DNA from: Thermogemmatispora carboxidivorans
GTDB lineage: Bacteria > Chloroflexota > Ktedonobacteria > Ktedonobacterales > Ktedonobacteraceae
NCBI RefSeq assembly: GCF_000702505.1
Contig: NZ_JNIM01000001.1
Coordinates: 3,906,001 to 3,970,000, forward strand
Direction: 5' to 3'
Length of the DNA: 64,000 bases
The notes under the pieces are model-generated. The model searched no databases. It was given only the letters and a program-made list of their open reading frames with translations, and was not told where the DNA came from. The stretch's first letter is position 1; each line of letters begins with the position of its first letter. Below are positions 18,655 through 28,002 of the stretch, piece after piece. The position numbers and the translations under genes are program-made.

Positions 18655-19593
18655 CTAGGCCCGGTCCTGGCTCTGGCGGAAAAACTCGACCGTTCGGCGA
18701 ATGCCCTCTTCTAGCGAGACCTGCGGCTGCCAGCCGAGTAGCTGCGTTGCTCTGCTATAGTCGAAGTAGGCGAGCCTGATGTCGCCTGGCCGCTTGGGAG
18801 CGCGCTGGATGGGGGCTTCAAAGCCGGTCAGTTTGACAAGCTGACGGTAAATCTCATTGACCGAGGTAGGTCGCCCGGTGGCAATGCAGAAGACGTCGTT
18901 GTCGCCTCGCTCCAGCGCCAGCAGGTTGGCCCGGGCGACATCGCTGACAAAGACGTAGTCTTTGGCCTGCTCGCCATCCCAGTCGATGCGCACACCTTCC
19001 CCAGTGAGAAAACGGCGGGCAAAAATGGCGATGACTCCCGCCTCGCCATTGGGGTCCTGGCGCGGCCCGTAGACGTTGCCGTAGCGTAGGATGGTGTAGG
19101 TCAGGCCGTGGGCCTCATGCCAGTAGCGCAGGTAATGCTCACCAACCATCTTGGTAATGCCGTAGGGCGACTCGGGCCGCTGTGGCGTCTCTTCGGTGAC
19201 GGGCAGCTGCGACGGCGTGCCATAGGTCGCCGCCGAGGAAGCGAAGATGATCTTGCGCACGCCGGCCTGGGTGCAGTTCTGCAGGATGGTGAGCAGGCCG
19301 AGAACATTGACGCGGGCATCGAGGAGCGGATCACGCGCGGAGACGGCAACGCTGTGTTGGGCGGCGTGATGGCTGACAACATCGGGCCGCACCTTGGCGA
19401 AAAGAGCGCGCATGGATTCGGCATCGGTAATATCGGCGCGGAAAAAGTGGGCCTGGGTGGGGATATTGGCTAGCTTACCGCCCCCTTCGCTCCAGAGGTT
19501 ATCGACGATAAAGACCTCATGGCCAGCCGCCAGATAGGCGTCGACCAGATGGGAGCCGATGAAGCCTGCGCCTCCTGTGACAAGAATCTTCAT
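18655..19593 (-). CDS. NAD-dependent sugar-nucleotide epimerase/dehydratase
   Basis: 312 residues, extended SDR family. GGAGFIGSHL binds NAD near residue 7; catalytic Ser/Thr in ASSAATYG, and the YxxxK pair in SPYGITKMVGEHYLRYW. The closest functional class is UDP-glucose 4-epimerase (GalE-like), with the characteristic NVYGPRQDPNGEAGVIAIF segment. It likely supplies activated sugars for surface polysaccharide. It is a lone gene with no glycosyltransferases beside it, so substrate specificity is open. Confidence 0.93.
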   Translation of the reverse strand: MKILVTGGAGFIGSHLVDAYLAAGHEVFIVDNLWSEGGGKLANIPTQAHFFRADITDAESMRALFAKVRPDVVSHHAAQHSVAVSARDPLLDARVNVLGLLTILQNCTQAGVRKIIFASSAATYGTPSQLPVTEETPQRPESPYGITKMVGEHYLRYWHEAHGLTYTILRYGNVYGPRQDPNGEAGVIAIFARRFLTGEGVRIDWDGEQAKDYVFVSDVARANLLALERGDNDVFCIATGRPTSVNEIYRQLVKLTGFEAPIQRAPKRPGDIRLAYFDYSRATQLLGWQPQVSLEEGIRRTVEFFRQSQDRA

Positions 19594-19949
19594 GCTGAAT
19601 CAGATACAGGCGCCGCGCCCTCCCTTGTCCTGGCCAATCAGACGACAGGCAGAGGACTAAGAGCCAGGCTGGCGCTTTTCCTCCTTCTGTAATCGCGTCG
19701 CGCATGCAGGGCTACAGCTCAACTGCTGCACCAGCCAGTGAGAGAAGGTCGCCGCGGTGGCCAGTTTCCAGTTTCCAGTCCCCAGTCCCCAGCCATCCGT
19801 CCGGTCGTGGGTGGCAGAGGCAGCAGTTTTCTCTATCTTAGCAAGGGCGGGACAGGGCGTCAAACGCGACCAGGCGGTCGATCCTCCTCGTTGTCGCGCG
19901 AGGCAAGCGCGACCTTGCCCGGCGGCCACAGGAGGTTTGCCCGCCGCCG
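19594..19949. other. Intergenic region with short tandem repeat
   Basis: About 350 bases between two minus-strand genes. It holds a 7-bp tandem repeat at 19761-19793 (CCAGTTT, CCAGTTT, CCAGTCC, CCAGTCC, CCAGC). No gene seen. Confidence 0.5.
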
Positions 19950-20891
19950 CTAGCGCCTTTTCTGGGCGGAGGAGGTCGTGCTCAGGCGCTCCAGGGCCTG
20001 TTGAAGTTCCTGGGGAGGAGTCAGGACCGGGAAGATCTGCAGGCCCGTTTCACGTTGCAGGCGCTCCAGGACGGCCTGATGATTGCTGCCATCGGCCAGG
20101 GCCACGGTCAGCGTCTTACGGGCGCGCCCGATAGGACAGCAGTGGAGTTCATGGGCGAGATGGGGACTGATGGCCTGTCGGACGCTGGCAGGAACACGTC
20201 TCGGCAGCGGCGCGAGATAGGGAATCCCCAACCGACGAGCCTCAGCTAATAGCTCCTCTGTGGGTGCTGAGGAGAGCGAGAATTGCCTGCCTGGGGCAAG
20301 AGGCTGATCTTGCTTTGACGGCAGCGGCTGAGCAGACAGCCCCTCCCTGTCGATCTCATTGTCGGCGACAGGCTCGGCAGAGTCAAGAGGAGCGGTCAGC
20401 ACCCGCCGCGGGCGCGCCGCCTCACGGAGCACGCTCAGCAGGTTCTGGCTTTCAGCGCGCTCCAGCGTTCGCCCTCCCACTGCCAGGGCCGTGAGGTCCG
20501 CCAGTTCATAGGTCTGGAGCGAGCGGACTCGCGAGCAGAGCGCCCACCAGAGGCGCTCTTCGACCGCCACCCGGCCAGGCTCATCGCAGTCGGGCAGGAC
20601 AACATAGCCTCGGTTGCCGAGGACAAAGACACGGTCCGTTCTACGCACCAGCGAGCGGAGTGCCGCTAGCAGACGACAGGTGGCCTGGGCACGCCTCTCC
20701 CCCAGAGAGGCCGCGGGCGCGCGCTGGCCCCCAAAGGTCAGGGTGATCACCACAACCCCTAGTCGGCCCTCTCCAGCATTCAACAGCTGCCTCAGCTCAG
20801 CAGCGAGAATACGCAGGCTATCGACCTGCACATAGGTGGCTCCACTGCTTGCCGCTCCCTGCCAGACCGGTAAAACCACGCGGGTGCTCAT
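19950..20891 (-). CDS. Degenerate GGDEF-like plus MshEN-domain protein
   Basis: 313 residues from the ATG at 20891 (a longer start at 20936 also exists). The N-terminal half (VDSLRILAAELRQLLNAGEGRLGVVVITLTF ... TDRVFVLGNRGYVVLPDCD) resembles a nucleotide-cyclase/GGDEF fold that lacks the signature loop. The C-terminal 90 residues (AEARRLGIPYLAPLPRRVPASVRQAISP ... KTLTVALADGSN) match MshEN/T2SSE N-terminal domains, some of which bind cyclic di-GMP. No ATPase part follows. It may be a second-messenger effector; that is inference. Confidence 0.7.
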   Translation of the reverse strand: MSTRVVLPVWQGAASSGATYVQVDSLRILAAELRQLLNAGEGRLGVVVITLTFGGQRAPAASLGERRAQATCRLLAALRSLVRRTDRVFVLGNRGYVVLPDCDEPGRVAVEERLWWALCSRVRSLQTYELADLTALAVGGRTLERAESQNLLSVLREAARPRRVLTAPLDSAEPVADNEIDREGLSAQPLPSKQDQPLAPGRQFSLSSAPTEELLAEARRLGIPYLAPLPRRVPASVRQAISPHLAHELHCCPIGRARKTLTVALADGSNHQAVLERLQRETGLQIFPVLTPPQELQQALERLSTTSSAQKRR

Positions 20892-21200
20892 CTCTCTCAG
20901 CTCTTCTGCTCGCCAGGCCCTACAGGCAACTGGCAAAGCAGGCTCCTCTCGGCTCTTACTGTCGCACTGCCGTCGGGTCGCAAGGCCGGCCTGCCTGAAT
21001 GGAACTCAGGCCGGTTCTCGCTTGCGCTCCTCTCAATCGAGCGCTATGGATGCTCTGGCTATTACTGTACTCTGTATTCAGCAGAAACGAGACATCGATC
21101 CGGTTGCGTTCCTGTTAAGACTGCGCCCCTGTGGTTAAGATCAGTATTCTGCCCCCTTGTTGGTGCTAACCAGAAGGGCAGCCACCCCTCTCCCCGGCCC
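20892..21200. other. Intergenic region, nothing recognised
   Basis: About 310 bases upstream of the MshEN gene and downstream of the next minus-strand gene. No repeats, genes or clear terminator seen. Confidence 0.35.
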
Positions 21201-22130
21201 TCACGGTACGCCCGCTTCGCTGGAGCCACGGACGCTTTTTCTCCGCTCCTTCTCCTTCTCCTGGAGGGTAGAGAGCAGCGCTTCGACACCAAAGGCTTCG
21301 CTGATGGTGCTGAGCGGCTCCCAGAGGCCAGCGAATGTCATCTGCAGCTGCTCTCCATGCTGAGTAATGTCTATCAGAAAGAGGGCCAGCTCTGGCGCTC
21401 TGCACTCCTTCTGCTGCGTCAGTCCCGGCAGGAGCTCGCCAAAAATAGCCCCAGCCTCTTCAAGCAGCAAGGCAAAGGCCCGATCGAGCCGGGCCGAACT
21501 TGCCAGGGCGACCTCCGCAGGTAGCGAGCCAGGACGACCAAATTGGAGGGCAAAAGGCGGCAGATGTTGATAGCTCTCTTGCCAGCTTGCAAGCTGCTGC
21601 CTGAGCCAGAGCGGGCAGCAGCCAGCAGGAGGGACTGAGGCAATAGTCGGCAGAGGGGCTAGAGCAGAAGCCAGCGCGTTGGGATCAGAGACAGGGCCGC
21701 GATCGAGCAGGTCCAGCAGGGTGCCCCCGGCGCTTGTGAGCAGCTGACAGAAGAGATCGCACTGCAGCAGACTGCCGCTGACTTCGCGCAAGGCCAGCCA
21801 GATGGCGTGACGCGTCGGGAGGTAGTCGGGGGGGACAAGCCCATCCATGAGCGGGCGTGTGGCCGCTCCAAGGGCAGGCAAGCGCCGTTGATAGAGGGCG
21901 GCGAGCTGGAGAAACAGGTGGCGCAGGCCAAAAAGCAGCAGCTCCAGGGAACCAGTCCCTGGCATGCCCCGCTCCAGGCGAGCGCGCAGGGCTGCGAGGA
22001 GGCCAGACAGCCCCCTCTCTCGTTCTTTGTCTTCCGGCTCCTCGTCCCACTGGTGGCATGCAGCAGTCGGCCAGGGTGTAGCCGCAAGTAGCTCTTTGTC
22101 CCGCTTGAGCCTGGCCTGGTGACCTCCCAT
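21201..22130 (-). CDS. Hypothetical helical protein
   Basis: 309 residues from the ATG at 22130. I prefer this start because CGAGGGAGGACC lies upstream and because a longer frame (to 22385) would overlap the preceding gene. The protein is largely alpha-helical and leucine-rich (for example LSGLLAALRARLERGMPGTGSLELLLFGLRHLFLQLAALYQ has the look of packed helices) with no signature. It lies 64 bases after the HAMP membrane protein gene and likely shares its transcript, so the two may work together. No function assigned. Confidence 0.6.
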   Translation of the reverse strand: MGGHQARLKRDKELLAATPWPTAACHQWDEEPEDKERERGLSGLLAALRARLERGMPGTGSLELLLFGLRHLFLQLAALYQRRLPALGAATRPLMDGLVPPDYLPTRHAIWLALREVSGSLLQCDLFCQLLTSAGGTLLDLLDRGPVSDPNALASALAPLPTIASVPPAGCCPLWLRQQLASWQESYQHLPPFALQFGRPGSLPAEVALASSARLDRAFALLLEEAGAIFGELLPGLTQQKECRAPELALFLIDITQHGEQLQMTFAGLWEPLSTISEAFGVEALLSTLQEKEKERRKSVRGSSEAGVP

Positions 22131-22194
22131 CGTTCCCAGGTCCTCCCTCGCAGTAAAATGGCGCACGCTCCCATATACATTGTATGATTCGCTG

Positions 22195-23916
22195 CTACAG
22201 CCAGAGCTGGCCTTCTTCCGGCCAGGGCGGCTCGACGGGCAGAGGTAAGCTCTCGGCAGGCAACTTTTCCGTGGAGACACCTCCCTGCGGCTTGCCGGCA
22301 ACGGGCAAGTCCGGGGGAACAAGCGGCGGGAGAGCAGCAGTCTGGCCACTCCCAGGCGCCGCTGATTGGCGCGGCTGCTCGGCAAACTGACGCAGGCCCG
22401 TTATGGCCAGAAGCCGCTCAATCTGTGGCACCCCTTCGCAAGAAGCAGGGATGATGAGCGGCTCCCCAGCCGGGCAGCGCTCCAAGGCGGCGCAGAGATC
22501 TTCCAGCGCTCTGCGTACAAGCTGGTTGTGCTCATTCCACAGCTCCAGGCGCATCTCGCGATCGGCAAGCTGGTTCAGGCTGAGCGCCAGGGGTCGCAGC
22601 TCCTCGTCTGTCGGCTCCAGACGCGCGGCCAGATCGCCAGCAGCCAGACGCGCCAGAACCTCCCTGAGACGGGCTAGCTGCGCTTCCAGCCCATTGCTGC
22701 GTCGGCTGGCGCTGTACAGCTGCGCCTCCAGCTGCTGGAGTTCCTCCTGATAGCTCCTCAAGAGGAGACGACGCAGTCGACCCTGCTCGCTTACTGTCAG
22801 CAGGAGGCGCAGGCAGGCCACCAGGACGGCCAGGCCGAGGATGAGCAGCTCCGTGAAAAGAGGCGACTGACCGCTTTGCCATACTTTCCAGATCAGAGCA
22901 GCACAGCAGGAGATGAGCAAAAGAGAGGGTAGATAGAGAGGAAGATGCCAAAGCGTGCTGCTGCGGCTGCCCCTGCCGACCGGGCGCGCGCTGAGCTGAC
23001 TCAGCAGGATCTCGTCACCGGGGAGAGGCGCACTTTCGATGGCATCGTTAGGGCGACCGGTGACAACGCGCCTGAGATAGGCGGCCAGACCACAGAGGAG
23101 CAGACCCACCGCTACTAGCGTCGCCAGCTCTTTCTGACGCCACGCCTCTGGTCCAGGCCATGACTCGCCCGCGGCGCGATGGAGGAGCAGATCGGCGAGG
23201 GCGTAGAGGAGAAGGCCAGCAACAAGACAGAACAGACTGACGCGGCGGGGAGGCTGGCGATAGCTTGTGTCGCTGGCCGCTGCCAGGCGGAGCAAAAGCA
23301 AGACGGCAGCCCCCATCAGGAGGAGATCAACCAGCGGGTCAATCAGTGTCTCCCAGGGAAGAGGATTGAAAGTGAGAGGCCAGCTGAGGGAAGCAAAGAC
23401 CCCCAGATTCCAGGCCAGCCCCGCCATCGCCAAGAGAGCAAGCAGAACGTCAAGGGCCAGGAGTAGACGCCCACGTCCGGCACTGGCCGCCGGCCACAGG
23501 AAGAGCGAGAAGCAGAGCAGCAGAGGAAAGGAGAGAAGGCTCACCTGTGGAATGAGCTGCAGCGCCGAGGGCGGTAAGGTCCTGACCAGGGCGCCTGGAC
23601 CAGAAGAGGGCGCTTCACCTATCAGTTGCCAGCCGGCGCCAACGGCCCGGAGCAGTAGCCCACTCCCAACGCACAGCCAGGCCGCACGTTCCCGCCCGCT
23701 CCAGGGCAGAACACTCGTTGCCGGAACAGCCCTCTCAGGAACAGGAACAAGGGCCGCTCCCAGGCCAAAGAGACCAGCGAGCAGGGCCACTGCCAGCTCC
23801 ATAGCAGAGGTCGAGATGGCGAAGGACCAGAAAGACGGCGGCAGCCAGACCACTGCCATCACGATCAGGCTCAAACCGACTAGCGCTGCTGTGCCAATGC
23901 GCCCTGGAGGACTCAT
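22195..23916 (-). CDS. Polytopic membrane protein with HAMP-like module, no output domain
   Basis: 573 residues. Eight to ten hydrophobic segments run from residue 10 to about 370. A coiled region follows (SYQEELQQLEAQLYSASRRS), then a HAMP-type helix pair (LARLREVLARLAAGDLAARLEPTDEELRPLALSLNQLADRE, about 425-465). In sensor kinases and methyl-accepting proteins a HAMP is followed by a kinase or signalling domain; here only about 100 low-complexity residues remain. No H-box or ATP-binding motifs are present. A signal partner encoded elsewhere, or the next gene downstream, could take the output role. Confidence 0.75.
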   Translation of the reverse strand: MSPPGRIGTAALVGLSLIVMAVVWLPPSFWSFAISTSAMELAVALLAGLFGLGAALVPVPERAVPATSVLPWSGRERAAWLCVGSGLLLRAVGAGWQLIGEAPSSGPGALVRTLPPSALQLIPQVSLLSFPLLLCFSLFLWPAASAGRGRLLLALDVLLALLAMAGLAWNLGVFASLSWPLTFNPLPWETLIDPLVDLLLMGAAVLLLLRLAAASDTSYRQPPRRVSLFCLVAGLLLYALADLLLHRAAGESWPGPEAWRQKELATLVAVGLLLCGLAAYLRRVVTGRPNDAIESAPLPGDEILLSQLSARPVGRGSRSSTLWHLPLYLPSLLLISCCAALIWKVWQSGQSPLFTELLILGLAVLVACLRLLLTVSEQGRLRRLLLRSYQEELQQLEAQLYSASRRSNGLEAQLARLREVLARLAAGDLAARLEPTDEELRPLALSLNQLADREMRLELWNEHNQLVRRALEDLCAALERCPAGEPLIIPASCEGVPQIERLLAITGLRQFAEQPRQSAAPGSGQTAALPPLVPPDLPVAGKPQGGVSTEKLPAESLPLPVEPPWPEEGQLWL

Positions 23917-24198
23917 AGCTCACCACCTGTCTCAAAGAGCAGAAAGAAAGCTCTCCTGCCCCTATGTGGTCACTCTCACTATTCTGCTTGATTGTAGCAT
24001 GACAAAAGCGACGCATCCGTGATGGATAGCCCTTTTGCCTTAGCCAAGAGGGGTGAGAGAGAGACGAAAGGTCAATGGCCATTGCCGGCGCGGAGACAAG
24101 TCAACGAGAAGCCCTGCGCCCGTGATCAGAGCCGGGAAGAGAGGCGCTCGCGCCTTTTCTCAGCTCTCGCCTGAGCCTGGAGGGGAGAAGAGCGTAGG

Positions 24199-24633
24199 CT
24201 AGTGATGGGCCGTGCAGCGCGCACAGCGCCCAAAGAGGGTAATTGAGTGGCCTTCGATAGCAAAGCCCGTCTGCTGCCCAATCGCCTTGAATTGTTCCGC
24301 TGGCAGACAGATATCGACCTCGACTACGCGATGGCACTGGGTACAGGTCAGATGATGGTGGTGACGCTCGCCGCAGATCCGGTAATGATGGCTCCCATCG
24401 GCAAATTCAATGCGATCCAGCAGGCCAGCATTGACCAGAATCTCCACCAAACGATAGACTGTGGCCCGCCCTAGACGCGGCTCCTTCCTGCGCAGCGACT
24501 GCCAGAGATCGTCGACCGTAAAGTCAGCCCCCGCGGTTGCAAGCTCGATCAAGCGCTCTTCTACGAGACGAAGAGGCGCCGTCCTCCGTTGACGTGCCTC
24601 GTTAAATGCAGCGCGGATCTTCTCAGCTAACAA
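24199..24633 (-). CDS. Fur-family metalloregulator (Fur/Zur/PerR)
   Basis: 144 residues. The winged helix contains LVEERLIELATAGADFTVDDLWQSLRRKEPRLGRATVYRLVEILVNAGL. The metal part includes CGERHHHHLTCTQCHRVVEV and a C-terminal CARC pair, so both zinc Cys-x2-Cys motifs and the His-rich regulatory site are present. The TTG start at 24633 is backed by GAGGAGGAAG eight bases upstream. Which metal or peroxide it senses cannot be decided from sequence alone. It is separate from transport genes. Confidence 0.95.
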   Translation of the reverse strand: MLAEKIRAAFNEARQRRTAPLRLVEERLIELATAGADFTVDDLWQSLRRKEPRLGRATVYRLVEILVNAGLLDRIEFADGSHHYRICGERHHHHLTCTQCHRVVEVDICLPAEQFKAIGQQTGFAIEGHSITLFGRCARCTAHH

Positions 24634-24982
24634 AAAGCTTCCTCCTCAGCGTCTACTAGCATGTAGTGTATCACTTCCGTTGGCTTTTATCCAGTCTCCA
24701 GAGGCTCAGCTACCAGGCTGTGATAGGAGAAGGAGAGGCTCCCCTCGATGGATGAGGAGGCACGACGCAACGGCGTCTCTCTTGCATTGTTCGTGTCAGC
24801 AGAGAGGCAATGCTTCCGGGCGTGCTTGCGAAGGGCATTGCAAGCTGCTACAATGTGAGCTATTGCAGCAGATGCCTATTGGCCAGGCTTTTCACCAGCC
24901 TGACCAGAGCGAGCCGAAGGAGACGGCACGGATACAGGACTGATCAAGCAGGCAGAGGAAACAGGAAGGGGATGCCAGAGCC
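24634..24982. other. Divergent intergenic region fur / glcDE
   Basis: About 350 bases with no gene. It holds the promoter at 24826-24854 for the glycolate oxidase fusion. Confidence 0.45.
24826..24854 (+). promoter_or_regulatory. Sigma-70-type promoter for glcDE fusion
   Basis: TTGCGA, 17-bp spacer, TACAAT, then a start point near 24861, about 120 bases before the ATG. Confidence 0.6.
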
Positions 24983-27679
24983 ATGCTAGAGGAGCGAGCG
25001 CTTGCTGCCCTCAGAACCCTTCTCTCGCCAGATCAAGTCTTCACCGACGCCACGGCCCTCATTGCCTATGAAGGAGACGGCGGCCTTGATCGCGGGCGAC
25101 CGGACGCCGTTGTCTTCCCTCGCAGCACTGAGGAGGTTGTGCGCCTGGTCCACTGGGCCAACGAGTACGGCGTGCCGCTGATAGCGCGCGGGGCCGGCAC
25201 GGGCCTCTCGGGCGGGGCCGTGGCCGATCGCGGGGGAGTCCAGGTAGCCTTCTCGCAGATGCAAGCGATCCTGGAGGTCGACCCGCTCGGGCGCCGGGCC
25301 CTGGTGCAGCCGGCGGTGATCAATCTGGCCCTCGATGAGCAAGTCAAAGCCTACGATCTCTATTTTCCACCCGATCCCTCCAGTCAGCGCGTCTCAACCC
25401 TGGGCGGCAATGTGGCCGAAAACTCTGGTGGGCCGCACTGCTTCAAATACGGTGTCATGACCAACTACCTGACAAGCCTGGAGGTCGTGCTTGCTGACGG
25501 GCGCCGGCTGCTCCTCGGTGGTCCGGCCTGTGACTATCCGCTCAGCGATCTCTGTGGCCTACTGTGCGGGAGCGAGGGCACGCTGGCCTTGATCACGACC
25601 ATTGGGGTGCGCCTGGTGCGCCGTCCGCCCGGTGTTCAGACGCTCCTGGCAACCTTCGATTCGGTGGAGCGGGCGGGTCAGGCGGTCTCGGCCATCATCG
25701 CCGCTGGCCTGATCCCAGCCACGATGGAGATGATGGATCAGCAGATCATCCAGATGATTGAGCCGTTTGCTCACGCTGGCCTGCCGCTAGAAGCGGGTGC
25801 CGCCCTGATCGTCGAGGTCGATGGCTATCCGGCGAGCCTGGCTGGACAGATGGAGGAGATCAGTCGCCTTCTGCTGGCCTATGGTGGGCGCGATCTGCGC
25901 CTCGCACGCGATGAGGAGGAGCGGGCCCGCATCTGGCTGGCGCGCAAGAGCGCCGCTGGTGCGGCTACTCGCCTGGCTCCGGCCTACTATACCGTCGACA
26001 TCACGGTACCGCGCAGCCGCCTGGCAGAGATGCTGCAGCGCGTGAACGCCATCTGCCAGCGCTATGGCCTGCGCACCGGCCACGTCTTTCACGCCGGCGA
26101 CGGCAATCTGCACCCGATGCTCTTGATCCCCAATCCCGATGATGCCTCGTTGCTGGAGCGCGTGCGTGAGGCGGGACGCGAGATTGTGCGCGCCTGCGTC
26201 GCCTTCAACGGCAGCCTGACCGGTGAGCATGGCGTTGGAATCGAGAAACGTGAGTTTATGTCGCTCATGCACTCGCCCGCCGAGCTGAGTGCCATGTGGG
26301 ACGTAAAGCAGGTCTTCGACCCTCAGAACCTATTGAATCCTGGCAAGATCTTCCCGCAGCACGAGGCCCATCCCTGGGTAGAGCGTCCGGCACCGACAGC
26401 GGGGCCGTCGGAGGCGGACCCTGTGCCGCTCCAGCCAGGCGAGCTGCTGGCTCCCGCGAGCGACGAAGAGGCAGCCCAGCTGCTGGCTCGCTGCACGGCC
26501 CGCAACTGGCCAGTACTGCTCATGGGAGGAGAGGAGTCGGCCCAGGCCCCTCCCCCTCCGTCCGCAGGCGCCGCTCTCTTACTGAGTACGAGGCGCCTGC
26601 GCGGCATTCGCGAAGATGCGCCAGATGATCTGTTCATTACGGTCGGGGCTGGAACGCCACTGGCGGAGATTCAAGACTGGCTGGGACGGCGTCGGCAGCA
26701 GGTGGCGCTGAGCTCGCCCTGGCCGGAGGCGACCCTGGGTGGGCTGGTGGCCGCAAATGTCAATGGGCCGCGCCGCCTGCGCTACGGCGCTTTGCGCGAG
26801 CAGGTCCTCTCGCTAACGGTGGCACTGGCCGACGGGCGTCTGATCCGCACAGGGCGCCCACTGACCAAGAATGTGGCCGGCTACGATCTGACCAAGGCGT
26901 TCATCGGCTCCTACGGAACACTGGGCCTGCTGACAAGCGTGACGCTGAAATGCTGGCCTCAGCCCCGTCGGCGCCGCAGCTTGCTGGTGCCGGTCGAGGA
27001 TCTGCGCCACGGCCTGCTGTGGGCTCGGCAACTGCTACCACTGACCCTGGTCGCTTCGGCCCTCCTGCTCTGCCGCGGCAGCCAGCTTGCTCGACGCTAC
27101 AGCCCGCGGCTGCACGCTGCCCCCTACCTGCTCGTCTACACTGCCGAGGGGCTGGCCACCGACGTAGAGAGCGAGCTGGAGGAAGTGACCTCCGCGCTGC
27201 AGCGCGCACAGGCTCCAGAGCCAGTGACCTGCGAGGAGCTGAGCGGCGATGACCTCTGGTGCGAGCTGCTACGCGGCGAGGGGGAGAGCGGTCTCAGTGC
27301 AGGAGGGAGATCCACTGCTCACGAGGCCGCGCCTGTGGTGGTGCGCCTCGGTCTGGCCGCCCGTGACTTGCCACGCTGGCTCATCGATCAGCAGCAGCTC
27401 CTGGAAGGCTGCGATCTGGTGGCCGATGTGGCAACAGGCTTGCTCTATGTCGTGACTCCCTGGACGACGACCCGGACCACGACCTTGCTGGAGCAGCTAC
27501 AGGCCGCAGTGCCGACGGACGAGGGCTATGTGACGGTCATGGATCAGCCTCGCCCTTCCCCTTCCTTTGCTTTCTTCGGCCCAGCGTCGCCATCGCTGGA
27601 GTTGATGCTCCACCTCAAGGAGCGCTGGGACCCACAGGGGATCTTGAACCGCGGCCTTCTGCTCCCGTCTCCTGGCTAA
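24983..27679 (+). CDS. Glycolate oxidase GlcD-GlcE fusion (two FAD-linked domains)
   Basis: 898 residues. Residues 1-455 are a full GlcD: FAD-binding PCMH domain with VFPRSTEEVVRLVHWAN, GAGTGLSGG and VAENSGGPHC, then the FAD-oxidase C-terminal domain with the HAGDGNLHP, GEHGVGIEKREFM and VFDPQNLLNPGKIFP motifs. Residues about 480-898 form a GlcE-type half: a second PCMH domain (LLSTRRLRGI, TLGGLVAANVNGP, NVAGYDLTKAFIGSYGTLGLLT) and a short C-terminal part ending WDPQGILNRG. In E. coli GlcD, GlcE and the iron-sulphur GlcF are separate subunits oxidising glycolate to glyoxylate. No GlcF lies adjacent, so the electron acceptor must come from elsewhere. Confidence 0.93.
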   Translation: MLEERALAALRTLLSPDQVFTDATALIAYEGDGGLDRGRPDAVVFPRSTEEVVRLVHWANEYGVPLIARGAGTGLSGGAVADRGGVQVAFSQMQAILEVDPLGRRALVQPAVINLALDEQVKAYDLYFPPDPSSQRVSTLGGNVAENSGGPHCFKYGVMTNYLTSLEVVLADGRRLLLGGPACDYPLSDLCGLLCGSEGTLALITTIGVRLVRRPPGVQTLLATFDSVERAGQAVSAIIAAGLIPATMEMMDQQIIQMIEPFAHAGLPLEAGAALIVEVDGYPASLAGQMEEISRLLLAYGGRDLRLARDEEERARIWLARKSAAGAATRLAPAYYTVDITVPRSRLAEMLQRVNAICQRYGLRTGHVFHAGDGNLHPMLLIPNPDDASLLERVREAGREIVRACVAFNGSLTGEHGVGIEKREFMSLMHSPAELSAMWDVKQVFDPQNLLNPGKIFPQHEAHPWVERPAPTAGPSEADPVPLQPGELLAPASDEEAAQLLARCTARNWPVLLMGGEESAQAPPPPSAGAALLLSTRRLRGIREDAPDDLFITVGAGTPLAEIQDWLGRRRQQVALSSPWPEATLGGLVAANVNGPRRLRYGALREQVLSLTVALADGRLIRTGRPLTKNVAGYDLTKAFIGSYGTLGLLTSVTLKCWPQPRRRRSLLVPVEDLRHGLLWARQLLPLTLVASALLLCRGSQLARRYSPRLHAAPYLLVYTAEGLATDVESELEEVTSALQRAQAPEPVTCEELSGDDLWCELLRGEGESGLSAGGRSTAHEAAPVVVRLGLAARDLPRWLIDQQQLLEGCDLVADVATGLLYVVTPWTTTRTTTLLEQLQAAVPTDEGYVTVMDQPRPSPSFAFFGPASPSLELMLHLKERWDPQGILNRGLLLPSPG

Positions 27680-28002
27680 GTCGGCAGAATATCACCCATC
27701 CAGGCGCAAGTCGATGTATTTGGAACATAGATAGCGAAAGCCGCCAGAGGAGAAGAAGGAAGGGATGAATTCAACACCTCCTTCTTTCTTCTCTTCTGAC
27801 TGAAGCCCGTTATGAAGATAGGTGCTGATAGCCATTCTTTTTGGGACCGACCTGGCAAGGCAAATATGTAACAACATAGGCAGCGAGTTTGAAAATAGTA
27901 GCATTAGAGGATGCAGATTTAGAATAGAGGACGAGGCCATTGCTGTAAGTAAGCAGCATTTTCAAGCCTGAAGTGAAGAGAATCGGGAGGAAACCAACCC
28001 TT
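27680..28002. other. Intergenic region, relatively AT-rich
   Basis: About 320 bases with lower GC than its surroundings (for example GGAGAAGAAGGAAGG tracts). No convincing gene or terminator. Confidence 0.35.

Noticed and set aside
19761..19793. CCAGTTT tandem as a regulatory array
   Set aside because: Only about 4.5 short units, slippage-like; no functional reason to call it a control site.
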